Positions 35,826 through 46,958 are shown, counted from the first letter of the stretch. The stretch: DNA of 64,000 bases from Ziziphus jujuba (GCF_031755915.1 NC_083384.1:22008001-22072000); one strand, 5' to 3'. The notes: generated from the sequence alone by a model not told the origin. Translations and numbers: made by a program.

Positions 35826-36961
35826 TGATGTGATTCCGCCCGAGCCCGCTCAACCGATATCCCGCCGGGGTGCTGACTCGACACGGATGAAGAGTAGGCC
35901 AATCATAAAAGCTCAAATTAAGAGATTTAAGGACATTCTGGGAGTATTTATATTGGGGGTAATCAATCTCAGTAGACCTTGTCCATACTTGAAGATACAA
36001 AGCCTATTCTAAGCATCCAAGTGGTGGAAGCTGATACGGACCCGGGTGACGGTTTTGGTACATTTTTGGAGTCTGGGAAGCATGAAATGGTTCCAATGAT
36101 TTATGGGTTCAATAAATATGCCTAAGAGGTCATGGAATCAAGCTAAATTCGCCTCAAATGCAATCAAAAAGGGCTTGTAAGGACAGCATCAACAATTTGG
36201 CCGAATTTGCTGTATTGCTTGCTGGCTTTACTATATTTTACTGTATTAGCCTTTTCTTATTTTTCCAAGCATGGGCAACGTGTGGGACTTCATATTCAGC
36301 TTATTTGGCATCCTAAAAAGAATCTAGAACCTGATTTGGAGCTCAAAGAGGTCAAAGATTGATCAAAGTCAACTTGATCAAAAGGCTAGCATTTTTAGTT
36401 TCCTAATTTGTTCTTACTTTTTTTTTCAGGAAACTACCATTACTTTTTGGTTTTTATTTATTTATTTTTCGGAAAAATAACTTTAGGAAGGTTTTTATTT
36501 TGTTCTTTCCATTGTAAATTAATTAATTTCAAATTTAATATAAAGGAATTAATTAATCAAACTTAGATTAGGAAAGGAAGTATAGTTTCGGCCAACTAGG
36601 TTTCTTTATGTGTGCTGGCCGGTTTTCTTTATGTTCTAGGGTTTTATTTCGTGGCTTTGTAGGCTATTTAAAGGCTTATTTTTCAACAAGAATACAACTA
36701 TGATTTGATAAAGAAAATACTTGTGAGATTAATTATCTCTTTGTTCTTTGAGAACACCTAAAACACCATTAGAGAATTGGTTGTTTTAGCTTGACTTATC
36801 AATAGGTTTTCCATCCCCTATTGTGGCGTCTACATTATACCAAGGTTTCTAACTACAGGTTGGTTAGGGTTTGAGGTCCATTCCATTAGAACTTGAACTT
36901 AATTAAAGATCCGGGCTAATATAATACGGGTTTAGGAGCAGGTCGTCCTAGGTTCGTATCA
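35826..36961 (+). repeat. 5' LTR of recombinant element (1,136 bp)
   Basis: TGATGTGATTCCG to GGTTCGTATCA. Likely TATA box CTATTTAAAGGC at 36664-36675. Compared by eye with the 3' LTR, about 20 differences fall in the first 360 bp and only 2 in the remaining 770 bp. Confidence 0.92.
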
Positions 36962-36963
36962 TT

Positions 36964-36975
36964 TGGTATCAGAGC
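36964..36975 (+). promoter_or_regulatory. Primer-binding site (initiator tRNA-Met)
   Basis: TGGTATCAGAGC two bases after the 5' LTR end. Confidence 0.92.
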
Positions 36976-38159
36976 TAAATTTTGTTCAGGTTTGATCTAT
37001 CTTTATTTGCTTTATTTGTTTTTGTGTTATTCTGCAATTTTAGCATTAGGTTAAGGTTGCATCTATCCTGTACACATTCAGCATCTCTTAAAAAAAAAAA
37101 AAAAAAAAAACTCATTCTTAGTTGAATTAGGTTTCCTTGTTTTACCGTATCTTTGTTTCCTTGTTTGTTGGTTGATTTTTCATATTTGTTCTTGGTAATT
37201 TTTGTCTTTGTGGATTTTTTCTTTGCTGTTTTAGTCTTAAATATTTGAATTCATACATTTAAACAAAAAAAAAAAAAAAAAAAAAAAAACAGCAGAAGGT
37301 GACTTGCAGCAACAACTTAAAAAAAATAAATAATTAAACTGCACTTTTGTTCTTGTCACGGGTTTGGTGATTATTAGGAGTTGGAATTGCAAGTTTGTTG
37401 TTTCTTCTTGCTACTGCAGTTGTGTTGATATTCAGTGAGTATATTTGTTTTTTTTTAAAAAAAATAATAAAAAAAAAGAAAGCCGAATATAAAAAAAATA
37501 TATATATATATATCGGTTTGTTGAAAATTGGTGTTGAAGTTTGTTGCTGGAAATTTTTTTGTAACTGCTGCTTTGCTAATTATTTATTCCATATTTATTT
37601 ATTCCATATTTGGAGTTTCTGGAGAGTTATTTTTGCTGCTGGATATTTGAGTTTGAGTGTTAAATTATTTGGATTAAAATCAGTTAAAGGATTTGATACA
37701 AAAGTTGAATTACAAAGAACAACAACCAACACTTTTCTATTTTTTGTTCTCTTTGATTCTTGCTCGTATTTGAATTTCTTTTCCTGGAATTTTATTCTTG
37801 AACTCATAATCTACTACCATCTGGTGCAGATTTCAAAAATTCCAGCGTTTTCCCATTATTTTATGTGTTTTCTTGTCTAGAAAGCCGAAAAATTAGGATT
37901 TGTTGGATTCTTTTGGTATTGCCTACCTTTTGCTTTCTGTTTTGTTGATAAGTTTAATTAAAACATACTAGTGATCTAATTGCTGTTTTGTGGGTGTTTT
38001 AATTAGAACTTTGAGATAATTCATTGAGTGGAAAAAGGCAAGAGTGTGTGAGCTTAAAAGAGGGTAAAAGCCGAAACTAGTGTGCAAGCACGAGTGTCGA
38101 GACCTTGTTTGAGTGAAACACGTGAGGGAATGAATATTGTGAGGATTTATTTTACTAAC
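36976..38159 (+). other. 5' leader of recombinant element
   Basis: Non-coding leader of about 1.2 kb with A runs at about 37089-37110, 37264-37289 and 37318-37326 plus a TA run at 37499-37512. The open frame at 37395-37880 is hydrophobic and not shared as protein with the other copies. Confidence 0.8.
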
Positions 38160-40400
38160 ATGGCAGATTCTAGAATAAGAAGAGGAGATCCACCATTGAG
38201 GATCAATGAGGAAGAGTCCGTAGCATTCCATGGCGATGCCCGAGCTACCGAGAGTGGAGACCAAGTGGACATGAGGGCTGTTTTGGAGTCAATACAGCGG
38301 GTTAGTGCTCAAGTTAAGCATGTGAATCAAAGAGTGGGAAGACTAGAAGCCTCACAAGGAAGGCCGAATACAAGAAATAGGCAAGAATTCCATGGAGGAC
38401 GAGGCCGAGGACGAGGACGTCGCGAGAGACCGAGAGAGGAATTTGATGAGGAGCCATTAGACGGAGACTTTGAGGAAGGTATGGACGAAACTTTTGCTGT
38501 CCAAGATAGAGCTGGCCATGGGAGATATAGGAGGGAAGATACAGATGATGATTTGGGAAATATCAAGGTTAACATCCCACCTTTTATGGGTAAAAGTGAT
38601 CCCGAAGCTTATCTAGAGTGGGAAGAAAAAATGGAGATGATTTTTGACTGCCACAACTATTCGGAAGGTAAAAAGGTGAAGTTGGCAGCAATGGAGTTTG
38701 GCCATTATGCACTCCAATGGTGGACGAATGAGCAAAACACCTGAAGGAGAGTTAGTGATGACTTGATCACTATATGGCGCCAAATGAAAGGAGCCATGAG
38801 GAAGCGGTTCGTGCCATCACATTATCTTAGGTTGCTGCACCAAAGGCTTCAATCCCTATCTCAAGGAAGTATGTCCGTGGAGGATTACTACAAGGAGATG
38901 GAGATGCTTATGATAAGGTTAAACATGAATGAGGATAGAGAAGCAACCATGGCAAGATTTCTTGGTGGTTTGAATCGTGAAATAGCCAACCAACTAGATT
39001 TGCAACAATACTTGGAGTTTGAGGAGATGTTGCATGTTGCCATTAAGCTTGAGCACCAATTCAAGAGGAGGGGTGTAAGATCATGGTTTAGAGGTGTTTC
39101 CAACAGTGGAAGGTCCAATTCTAGTGGCTGGAGGAACAATCCCATCTATGAAAGCAAGCCAAAGCCGAAAGTCAAAGAAGAAAGTTCAAACTGGCCAAGG
39201 AAGGAGACTAGAATCAAATCTGTCCAAGCACCAAAGAATGAGGTAAAATTAGATCCTAAACCTTCTAGAACTCATGATGTTGTGTGTTTTAAGTGCCAGG
39301 GAGGAAGACACATTGATAGCCAATGCCCGAATAGAAGAATCATGGTGTTAAAGGGCAATGACGAGCTAGAATCGGAAAGTGAAGAAAGTGAGGATGAAGC
39401 CAAGCAAGAGGAGGAGGACTTGGAGGATGAACCTGAAACCTTGCAAGCATCCAATGCTGAATTAAACTTGCTTTCTAGGAGAGTACTTGCTGCATACAAA
39501 GATGATGATGAAATTCAAAGAGAGAACATCTTCCACACCCGATGTGAAATTCAAGGTAAGATTTGTAGTATGATTATTGATAGTGAAAGTTGTACAAATG
39601 TAGTTAGTAACATTGTAGTTAATAAATTAGGCTTAATAACTATTAAACATCCAGACCCTTATAGATTACAATGGCTTAATGATAGTGGTGAGATGAAAGT
39701 AAACAAACAAACCAAAGTAAAATTTAATATAGGTAGATATGAGGATGTAGTTTTATGTGATATTGTACCCATGATTGCTGGACATATACTATTAGGTAGG
39801 CCATGGCAATTTGATAAAGATGCTACTCATTTTGGTCGAGAAAATAGTATTGTTTTCAGGCTTAAAGGGAAGAAGGTCAAGCTGGAACCATTATCTCCTA
39901 AAAAGGTTTACAAAGACCAATTACAAATGCAACAAAGGAGAGAAGCCGAAAAGCTCAAGGAAAAAGCAAATATGGCACCAACGGCTTCACTATCCTTTCA
40001 AGAAGGTAAGAATGAGGTTGCTGATCAAGGTAAGGTTTCTAAGACTCATATTGAGTGGAAAGATCAAGGAAAAACCGAAAGAGAGGGGAAAGAAAGTGGC
40101 AAACCCAAGAGCTTGGAGAAGGAAGGGAAATCCGAAGGTTTGCTCCAATCCAAGAGAGAAAAAGAAAAAGAAAGAAAAGAAAGGTCAAGCAGCAACTTTT
40201 ATTTGAGTTTAGGGGATATTAATAAGGTTATTGAGTGTAAGAAACCTTTGCTGGTCATGATTTATAAAGAAAATTATTTTAATGATCAAACTAACTTTGA
40301 AGAACTTGAATTGCCAAGTTCAATGATTTCTCTTTTGAAGGATTTGGAGATGTCTTCCCAAATGAAATTCCAAGTGGACTACCATCCAATCAAGAGGGAA
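38160..40400 (+). pseudogene. gag-protease-linker and start of RT
   Basis: The ATG at 38160 starts MADSRIRRGDPPLRINEEES. One in-frame TGA interrupts gag at 38742-38744 (codon 195, after NEQNT). The same frame then runs through the gag domain, knuckle CFKCQGGRHIDSQC (CCHC spacing kept, glycine before His changed to Arg), protease and a Lys/Glu-rich linker. The protease active-site triplet reads DSE instead of DSG (MIIDSESCTNV, about 39573), which should abolish cleavage. A one-base deletion near 40344 shifts the frame at the start of RT. It resembles the copy at 57296-62122 throughout. Confidence 0.88.
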
Positions 40401-41176
40401 AAGGTAAGCTTGATATCCAAGGTAAGTCTTCTAATACTTAGGTTGTGTGGAAAGATTTTAATAAAACCAAGAGTGAAAAATTTGGTGCAAAAGCCGAGAG
40501 TGAGGAAGGTGAGATGGCATTGAGTGAGAAAGGAAAAGGAAGACAAGAAAGGAAGAATATAAATTTTTATCTTAGCTTTGGTGATGTTAATAAAGTAATT
40601 ATGAATAAGAAATCATTGCTGACCATGAATTTTAAAGATACTTATTTAAAGATGTATTTATTGCATAGAACTTTATCTGCATTGTTGAGAGCTTTACTTA
40701 ATGGCAATTTTAAAATTTGGGAAATATTGTTTGCTAACTTTAAAAAGTGTAATTTTTACCATAATGAGCATGTATTTCTAGATTTTGTTGTAATAGTGTT
40801 TGACCCAGGAGAATTGGTTTGGTTGCACTTACAAAAGGAAAGGTTTCCTAAACAAAGAAAGTCAAAGCTCATGCCGCCTATGGATGGACTTTTTCAAGTT
40901 TTGGAGCCGAATAACAAGAATGCCTACAAGCTTGATTTAACGGGTGAGTATAACATGAGTGCTGCATTTAATGTTGCTGATTTAACTCTTTTTGCTGCAG
41001 GTGATGATCTTGATTTGAGGACAAATCCTTTTCAAGAGGAGGGGAATGATGTGATTCCGCCCGAGCCCGCTCAACCGATAACCCGCTGGGGTGCTGACTC
41101 GACACGGATGAAGAGTAGGCCAATCACAAAAGCTCAAATTAAGAGATTTAAGGAAATTCTGGGAGTATTTATATAG
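40401..41176 (+). pseudogene. Second linker, scrambled pol and LTR-encoded tail
   Basis: After the RT start the sequence jumps back to a second, different Lys/Glu-rich linker (about 40400-40560). Then follow a short integrase piece ([20 protein letters not shown], 40660-40723), an RT piece (LFANFKKCNFYHNEHVFLDF, about 40727-40795) and the integrase C-terminus (VFDPGELVWLHLQKERFPKQ from about 40797, GEYNMSAAFNVADL). The frame is open from 40445 across the PPT and 130 bp into the LTR, ending ITKAQIKRFKEILGVFI at a stop (41174-41176). No catalytic residues of RT, RNase H or integrase are present. The same out-of-order junctions occur in two other copies. Confidence 0.88.
41034..41046 (+). promoter_or_regulatory. 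Polypurine tract
   Basis: AAGAGGAGGGGAA directly before the LTR start TGATG; it also codes for EEGN of the pol frame. Confidence 0.9.
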
Positions 41177-42175
41177 GGGGTAATCAATCTCAACAGACCT
41201 TGTCCATACTTGAAGATACAAAGCCTATTATAAGCATCCAAGTGGTGGACGCCGATACGGACCCGGGTGACGGTTTTGGTACATTTTTGGAGTCCGGGAA
41301 GCATGAAATGGTTCCAATGCTTTATGGGTTCAATAAATATGCCTAAGAGGTCATGGAATCAAGTTAAAGCAGCCTCGAATGCAATCAAAAAGGACTTGTT
41401 TGGACAGCATCAACAATTTGGCCGAATTTGCTGTATTGCTTGCTGGCTTTACTATATTTTACTGTATTAGCCTTTTCTTATTTTTCCAAGCATGGGCAAC
41501 GTGTGGGACTTCATATTCAGCTTATTTGGCATCCTAAAAAGAATCTAGAACCTGATTTGGAGCTCAAAGAGGTCAAAGATTGATCAAAGTCAACTTGATC
41601 AAAAGGCTAGCATTTTTAGTTTCCTAATTTGTTCTTACTTTTTTTTTCAGGAAACTACCATTACTTTTTGGTTTTTATTTATTTATTTTCCGGAAAAATA
41701 ACTTTAGGAAGGTTTTTATTTTGTTCTTTCCATTGTAAATTAATTAATTTCAAATTTAATATAAAGGAATTAATTAATCAAACTTAGATTAGGAAAGGAA
41801 GTATAGTTTCGGCCAACTAGGTTTCTTTATGTGTGCTGGCCGGTTTTCTTTATGTTCTAGGGTTTTATTTCGTGGCTTTGTAGGCTATTTAAAGGCTTAT
41901 TTTTCAACAAGAATACAACTATGATTTGATAAAGAAAATACTTGTGAGATTAATTATCTCTTTGTTCTTTGAGAACACCTAAAACACCATTAGAGAATTG
42001 GTTGTTTTAGCTTGACTTATCAATAGGTTTTCCATCCCCTATTGTGGCGTCTACATTATACCAAGGTTTCTAACTACAGGTTGGTTAGGGTTTGAGGTCC
42101 ATTCCATTAGAACTTGAACTTAATTAAAGATCCAGGCTAATATAATACGGGTTTAGGAGCAGGTCGTCCTAGGTT
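41047..42175 (+). repeat. 3' LTR of recombinant element, last 7 bp missing
   Basis: It matches 35826-36961 up to CCTAGGTT. CGTATCA is replaced by copia sequence at 42176. The length of 1,129 bp is exactly 7 short of the 5' LTR, so no other net length change has occurred. Confidence 0.9.
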
Positions 42176-42620
42176 AAAATTGAACTTTAAGATGTCTAGC
42201 CTTGGAAAGGTGAAATACTTTCTTGGAATTGAAGTTGTCCAATCATCCAAGGGAATCTTCATATCTTAAGAAATCTATGTGAAGGAGTTACTTAAGAAGT
42301 TTGAGATGGAGGAATGCAATAGTGTTGCCACACCTATGAATGAAGGCACCGAGTTGGTGAAGGATGATGATTCTCGAAAGGTAAATCCTTCCATCTATAG
42401 AAGTTTGTTTGGTAGCCTTTTTAATGTATGCTCTACAAGACTGGATATCATCTTTAGTGTGGCCATTTTGTCAAGATTTACGCATAGTCCATCACAAAAT
42501 CATCTTACCTGTGCAAAAAGGATCCTAAGGTATTTGAAAGGTACTAGTGATTTTGGTGTATGGTACAAGGATGGCATGAATGAAGCTTTGCTTGGTTATA
42601 GTGATAGTGATTGGGCTGGT
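42176..42620 (+). pseudogene. Captured copia RT/RNase H fragment (445 bp)
   Basis: The plus-strand reading is copia pol: MSSLGKVKYFLGIEV, one in-frame stop at ISxEIYVKEL (TAA at about 42268), KKFEMEECNSVATPMNEG, YRSLFGSLFNVCSTRLDI, KRILRYLKGTSDFG and YSDSDWAG. It matches the segment between the YVDD region and the RNase H start of Ty1/copia. Both ends are abrupt: left against the unfinished gypsy LTR, right against a 43-bp stub of a reverse gypsy LTR. No copia LTR or target duplication is near. Apart from the one stop it is better preserved than the copia remnant at 1-3770 and belongs to a different copia lineage. Confidence 0.88.
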
Positions 42621-42663
42621 CCAGCGGGTTGTCGATTGAACAGTCTCGGGCAGATTCGCATCA
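42621..42663 (-). repeat. 43-bp stub of gypsy 3' LTR
   Basis: The minus strand reads TGATGCGAATCTGCC and continues to CAACCCGCTGG, the first 43 bases of a family LTR. It then breaks into the copia fragment. Confidence 0.85.
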
Positions 42664-43439
42664 TCCTGGTCAAACACTATCACACCAAAATCTAAAAATA
42701 CATGCTCATTATGGTAAAAATTACGCTTTTTAAAGTTAGCTAATAATCTCTTCCTAATTTTCAAATTTCCATAAAGTAAGGTTCTCAACAAGGCAGATAA
42801 AGTTCTATACAACAAAAGCATTTTTAAATAAGCATCTTTATAATTTATGACCAGCAATGGTTTCTTACTCAAATTGGCTTTATTAACATCCCAAAAACTA
42901 AGATAAATTTTTTTAGTTTTCCTTTCTTTTCTTTCTTTTCTTCTCTCACTCACGGCTTTTCTCACTTCTCTCACGCTTTCAGGTTTCTCTCCCCTTCTCA
43001 CCTCACTTTCGGCTTTCCCATGATTTTTCCACTCAATTTGACTCTTAGAGCACTTACCTGGTTGGTCTTGCATGGCTTGGACTCCTTGGATGGGTGTTGT
43101 TGCCATGGGGGCCATGCTAGTTCTCTCTTTGAGTTTTTTGGCCACCCTCCTTTATTGTATTTGTATTTGATTTGTGTACACCTCTTTGGGAGTTAATGCC
43201 TCCAGCTTGACCTTTTTACCTTTAAATCTAAAAATAATATTATTCTCTCTTCAATAATGAATAGCATCTCTATCAAATTGCTAAGGCCTACCAAGTAAAA
43301 TATGTCCCGCATGCATAGGCACAACATCTCACAAAACCACATCCACATATTTATCAATGCTGAATTTTACTTTGGCTTATTTATTAACTTTCTCTCTTTG
43401 AATTTCACTCTCATCTTTGTATGTAGCCAGCACTCTCCT
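42664..43439 (-). pseudogene. Partial protease, linker and scrambled pol
   Basis: Right to left: the protease part lacks its start. The text jumps from an ESEIQRE-like phrase directly to VNKxAKVKF, so the DSG active site and flanks are deleted. A linker (about 43141-42940) and YLSFWDVNKANLSKKPLLV follow. Then the integrase piece ([17 protein letters not shown], about 42755-42815) and the RT piece (LLANFKKRNFYHNEHVFLDF, about 42680-42750) come in the same order as in the other two scrambled copies. Confidence 0.83.
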
Positions 43440-44739
43440 AGAAACCAAGCTTAATTCAGCATGGGAAGCATTCAATGTTTCGGCGTCACCTTAAAGCTTT
43501 TCATTCTCCTCTTGCTCGGCTTCATCACCACTTTCCTCATTCTCCGATTCTATCTCACCAATACCATTTAACACCATGATCCTTCTATTCGGGCATTGGC
43601 TAGCGATGTGTCCATGTCCCTGGCACTTAAAACAAATAATTTCCCTAAATCTTGAAGGTTTAGGATCATATTTTACCTCATTTTTAGGTGTTTGGACAGA
43701 TTCAGCTTTTGGCTCCTTTTTTGGCTGATTAGTGCTTCCTTCTTTCACCCTCGGCTTTGGCTTGTTTTCATAGGTAGGATTGTTTCTCCAGCCCCTTGGA
43801 ATTGATCTTCCACTGTTGGAAACACCCCCAAACCATGAGCCTATACCCCTCCTCTTGAATTGACGCTCTATTTTAATTGCCACATGCAACATCTCCTCAA
43901 ATTCCACATATTGTTGCAATTCTAGTTTATTGGCTATCTCATGATTCAAACCACCAAGGAATGTTGCCATGGTTTCTTCTCTATCCTCATTCATGCCTAA
44001 CCTCATCATAAGCATCTCCATCTCCTTGTAATAATCCTCCATGGACCTACATCCTTTAGATAAAGATTGAAACCTTTGATGCAGCAATCTATGATAGTGT
44101 GATGGTACGAATCGCTTCCTCATGGCTCCTTTCATTTGTCGCCATGTAGTGAACAAGTCATCACCAACTCTCCTTCGGGTATTTTGCTCATTGGTCCATG
44201 ATTGGATTGCATAATGACCAAACTCCATTGCTGCCAACTTCACCTTCTTAGCCCCCGAATAATTATGACAATAAAAAATCATCTTCATTCTCACCTCCTA
44301 TTCCAAATATGCCTCCGGATTACTTTTTCCCATGAAAGGTGGAATGTTTACCTTGGTATTCCCTAGATCATCAGCTTCATTCCTTGCTAGTCTCCGATGG
44401 ATTGGCCTTTCTTGAGGTTCAATAATTTCATCAAACCCCTCATCCAAGTCATCTCCAAAGTTATTTCCCCCGAATTCCTCTCTTGATCACCCTTGGCCTC
44501 CATTAGCATCTAACCTTATATTCGGCCCTCCTTGTGATGTTTCTATCCTTTCCATCCTTTGATCTATGTTATCAAATTGGGAATTCATCCACTGCAATTG
44601 CTCCAATATAGCCCTCATGTCCATTTACTCACCACTCCCCATAGCTCAGGAACTACCATAGAATCCTACGGACTCTTCTTCATTAATTCTTAAAGGTGGA
44701 TGTCCTCTTCTCACCCTTGAATTTGCCATGCTGTATGAA
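43440..44739 (-). pseudogene. gag, minus strand
   Basis: The ATG at 44739 opens MANSRVRRG. The N-terminal third (44739-44300) is broken by stops and small indels. From 44294 to 43491 a 267-codon open stretch covers the gag domain (MIFYCHNYSGAKKVKLAAME, MKGAMRKRFVPSHY, MEDYYKEMEMLMMRL) and the zinc knuckle CFKCQGHGHIASQC with all four metal ligands, followed by an acidic tail. Confidence 0.85.
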
Positions 44740-45826
44740 TAATGCAAAATAAAATATATTCTCACCAAAAATCACTCCCTCACATGTTTCACTCAATCAA
44801 GGTCTCGACACTCATGTTTTCATACTAGTTTCGGCCTTTACCCTCTCTTAAGCTCGCACACTCTTGCCTTTTCCCACTCAGTGACTTATCTTAAAATTCT
44901 AATTAAAACACCCTAAAAACAGTAATTAGATCATAAGTATGTTTTAATTAAACTTATCAACAAAATAGTAGCAAAAAGTAAGCAATACCGAATGAATTAA
45001 CAAAACTTAGTTTTCGGGTTTCTAGGCAAAATAAAGCAAAATAATAAGGGAAATTTTGGAATTAGCAAGAACTGGACCAGATGGTAAGAGATTAAGGATT
45101 CGAGAATAAAATTTAGGAAAAAGAATTTCAAACATGAACAAGAATCAATTTGAACAAAATTAAAGAATTGTGTTGGTTGTTGTTCTTGTAATTCAAGTTT
45201 TTGTATGAAATCTTTAAATTCATTTTAATCCAAATAATTTAAGCACCCAAAATTCAAACATCCAGAAACAAAATAATTCTCCAGCAACTCCAAATATTGA
45301 ATAAATAATCAACAAAACAGCAGCTCGAAGAAATTTTGAGCAACAAATTTCAACATTAAATTCAACAAACTGAATTTTTTCACTCACAGAACATAAAAAA
45401 ACTGCAGTAATAATAATCAACACCAAAATTTGCAATTCCAACACCAAATAATCACCAAACCTGTGACCTCCCAAACAAAATACAACTTGTGCAGTTTTTT
45501 TTTTTTTTAATATTTGTTTGGCTTTTTTTTTTTTTTTTAATATATGAATGCAAATATTTAAGACAAACAGTAAAAAAAAATTCACAAAAACCAAAATTAA
45601 CAAGAACAATGTTGGAAACAACCAACAAACTAGGAAGCAAAAATATGGTAAAACTAGGAAAATCCTAATTTAACTAGGAATGAGTATTAATTTTTTTTAA
45701 AAATGCAGAACATTTATGATGATAGAAGCAACCTTAACCTAATGCTAAAATTTCATATTAACATAGAAACAAATAAATCAAATAAAGATAGATCAAAATT
45801 AAACAAAATTCGGCTCTAATACAAAA
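44740..45826 (-). other. 5' leader with decayed primer-binding site
   Basis: Homologous to the other leaders, including the paired A/T homopolymer tracts (about 45497-45510 and 45524-45539 here). The PBS position (about 45812-45824) reads GGCTCTAATACAA on the plus strand, two changes from the complement of TGGTATCAGAGCC. Confidence 0.75.
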
Positions 45827-46958
45827 TGATACGAATCTAGGACGACGTGTGCCAAAACGCATATTATATTAGCCTGGATCTAATTATGTCCAAGTTCTAA
45901 TGGTTACCTTGACCCTTAGCCAACCAGTGATTAGAAGCCTTGGTATATAATGAGGACGCCACAATAGGTGATGGAAATCCTATTGATAAGTCAAAACTAA
46001 AACACTTATTCACAAATGGTGTTTTAGATGTTCAAAAGAATAAAGAGAAATTCAATCTCACAAAGTAAATTCTAAATATTATTAATGGTGTGTTCTTCCT
46101 CAAAAACAAGCCCTTTTATAAGCTAAGAGAAAACAAAATAAAACCCTAAAACAAAAAGGAAAAACCGGCCATGCTAGTTGTTTCCTAAAGGTGGCCGAAA
46201 CTTGCATACTTTCCTAATCTAAATTGGATTAATTAATTCCTCTATTTTTGAATTAGAAATTAATTAATTTACAATGAAAATATTAAAATAATAACTTTTC
46301 TCAACTTATTTTTCCAGCAAATAAATAAATAAAATCCAAAAATTAATAGTAATTTCCTAAAACAAAAAGTAGAATCAAATTAGGAAACTAAAATACTAGC
46401 TTTTTAACTAAGTTGACTTTGACCAATCTTTGACCAATTTGAGCTCCAAATCAGCTTCAATATGCTTTTTAGGATTCCAAATAAGCTTATTACGGAGTCC
46501 CACACGTTTTCCTTGCTTGGAAGAGAGAGGAAAACCCAACTCAATAAAATATAGTAAAACCAGCAGAAAATACAGCAAAACCGGCCAATTCTTCAATTCA
46601 TACGCATAGCCCCTTTTTGGATTGGTTTGAATATGATTTGACTTGAATCCATATCCTCTTAAACATATGTATTGACTCCATGAAGCATTGGAACCAATTC
46701 ATGCTACCTGGACTCCTTAAATGTACCGAAACTGCTACCCTGGTTCGTATCGGCTTCCACCATTTGTATGTTCAAAATAGGTCTTGGATCTTTGGGTATG
46801 GAAAAGACCTTTTGGGAATGAATTACTCCCAGATAAATACAGTAAGTTTTTTCATAAAATTCTTAGCTCGAGCCCTAGTAATCGGGCCGGTCTTCATCTA
46901 TATCGGGTCGGGACCCCAGCAGGTTGTCGGTTGTGTGGGCTTGGGCGGATTCACATCA
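45827..46958 (-). repeat. 5' LTR (1,132 bp), minus strand
   Basis: On the minus strand from TGATGTGAATCCGCCC (46958) to GATTCGTATCA (45827). It belongs to the LTR sub-type with CCCACACAACCGACAACC near the start. Confidence 0.9.

Larger units (their letters stand above)
35826..42175 (+). mobile_element. Recombinant non-autonomous gypsy element, 6.35 kb
   Basis: 5' LTR 35826-36961, PBS, leader, gag-protease (38160 on), rearranged pol, PPT and 3' LTR 41047-42175. The left flank is TGCCA. The last 7 bases of the 3' LTR are missing, so no target duplication can be read. The gag-protease half resembles the intact copy at 57296-62122, while the pol tail resembles the scrambled copies at 25239-26329 and 42664-43190; the change point is near 40400. 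The element cannot make RT or integrase. Confidence 0.88.
42621..46958 (-). mobile_element. Truncated non-autonomous gypsy element, minus strand
   Basis: On the minus strand: 5' LTR 46958-45827, decayed PBS, leader, gag, partial protease, linker, scrambled pol, then a 43-bp stub of LTR start (42663-42621). The integrase C-terminus and polypurine tract are missing: the pol text stops at GTGTTTGACCAGGA and the LTR stub begins at once. It is the third copy with the integrase-RT scramble. Confidence 0.85.

Noticed and set aside
37395..37880. 161-codon hydrophobic frame in a gypsy leader
   Set aside because: It is upstream of gag, made of poly-T codons, and not conserved as protein in the other leaders.
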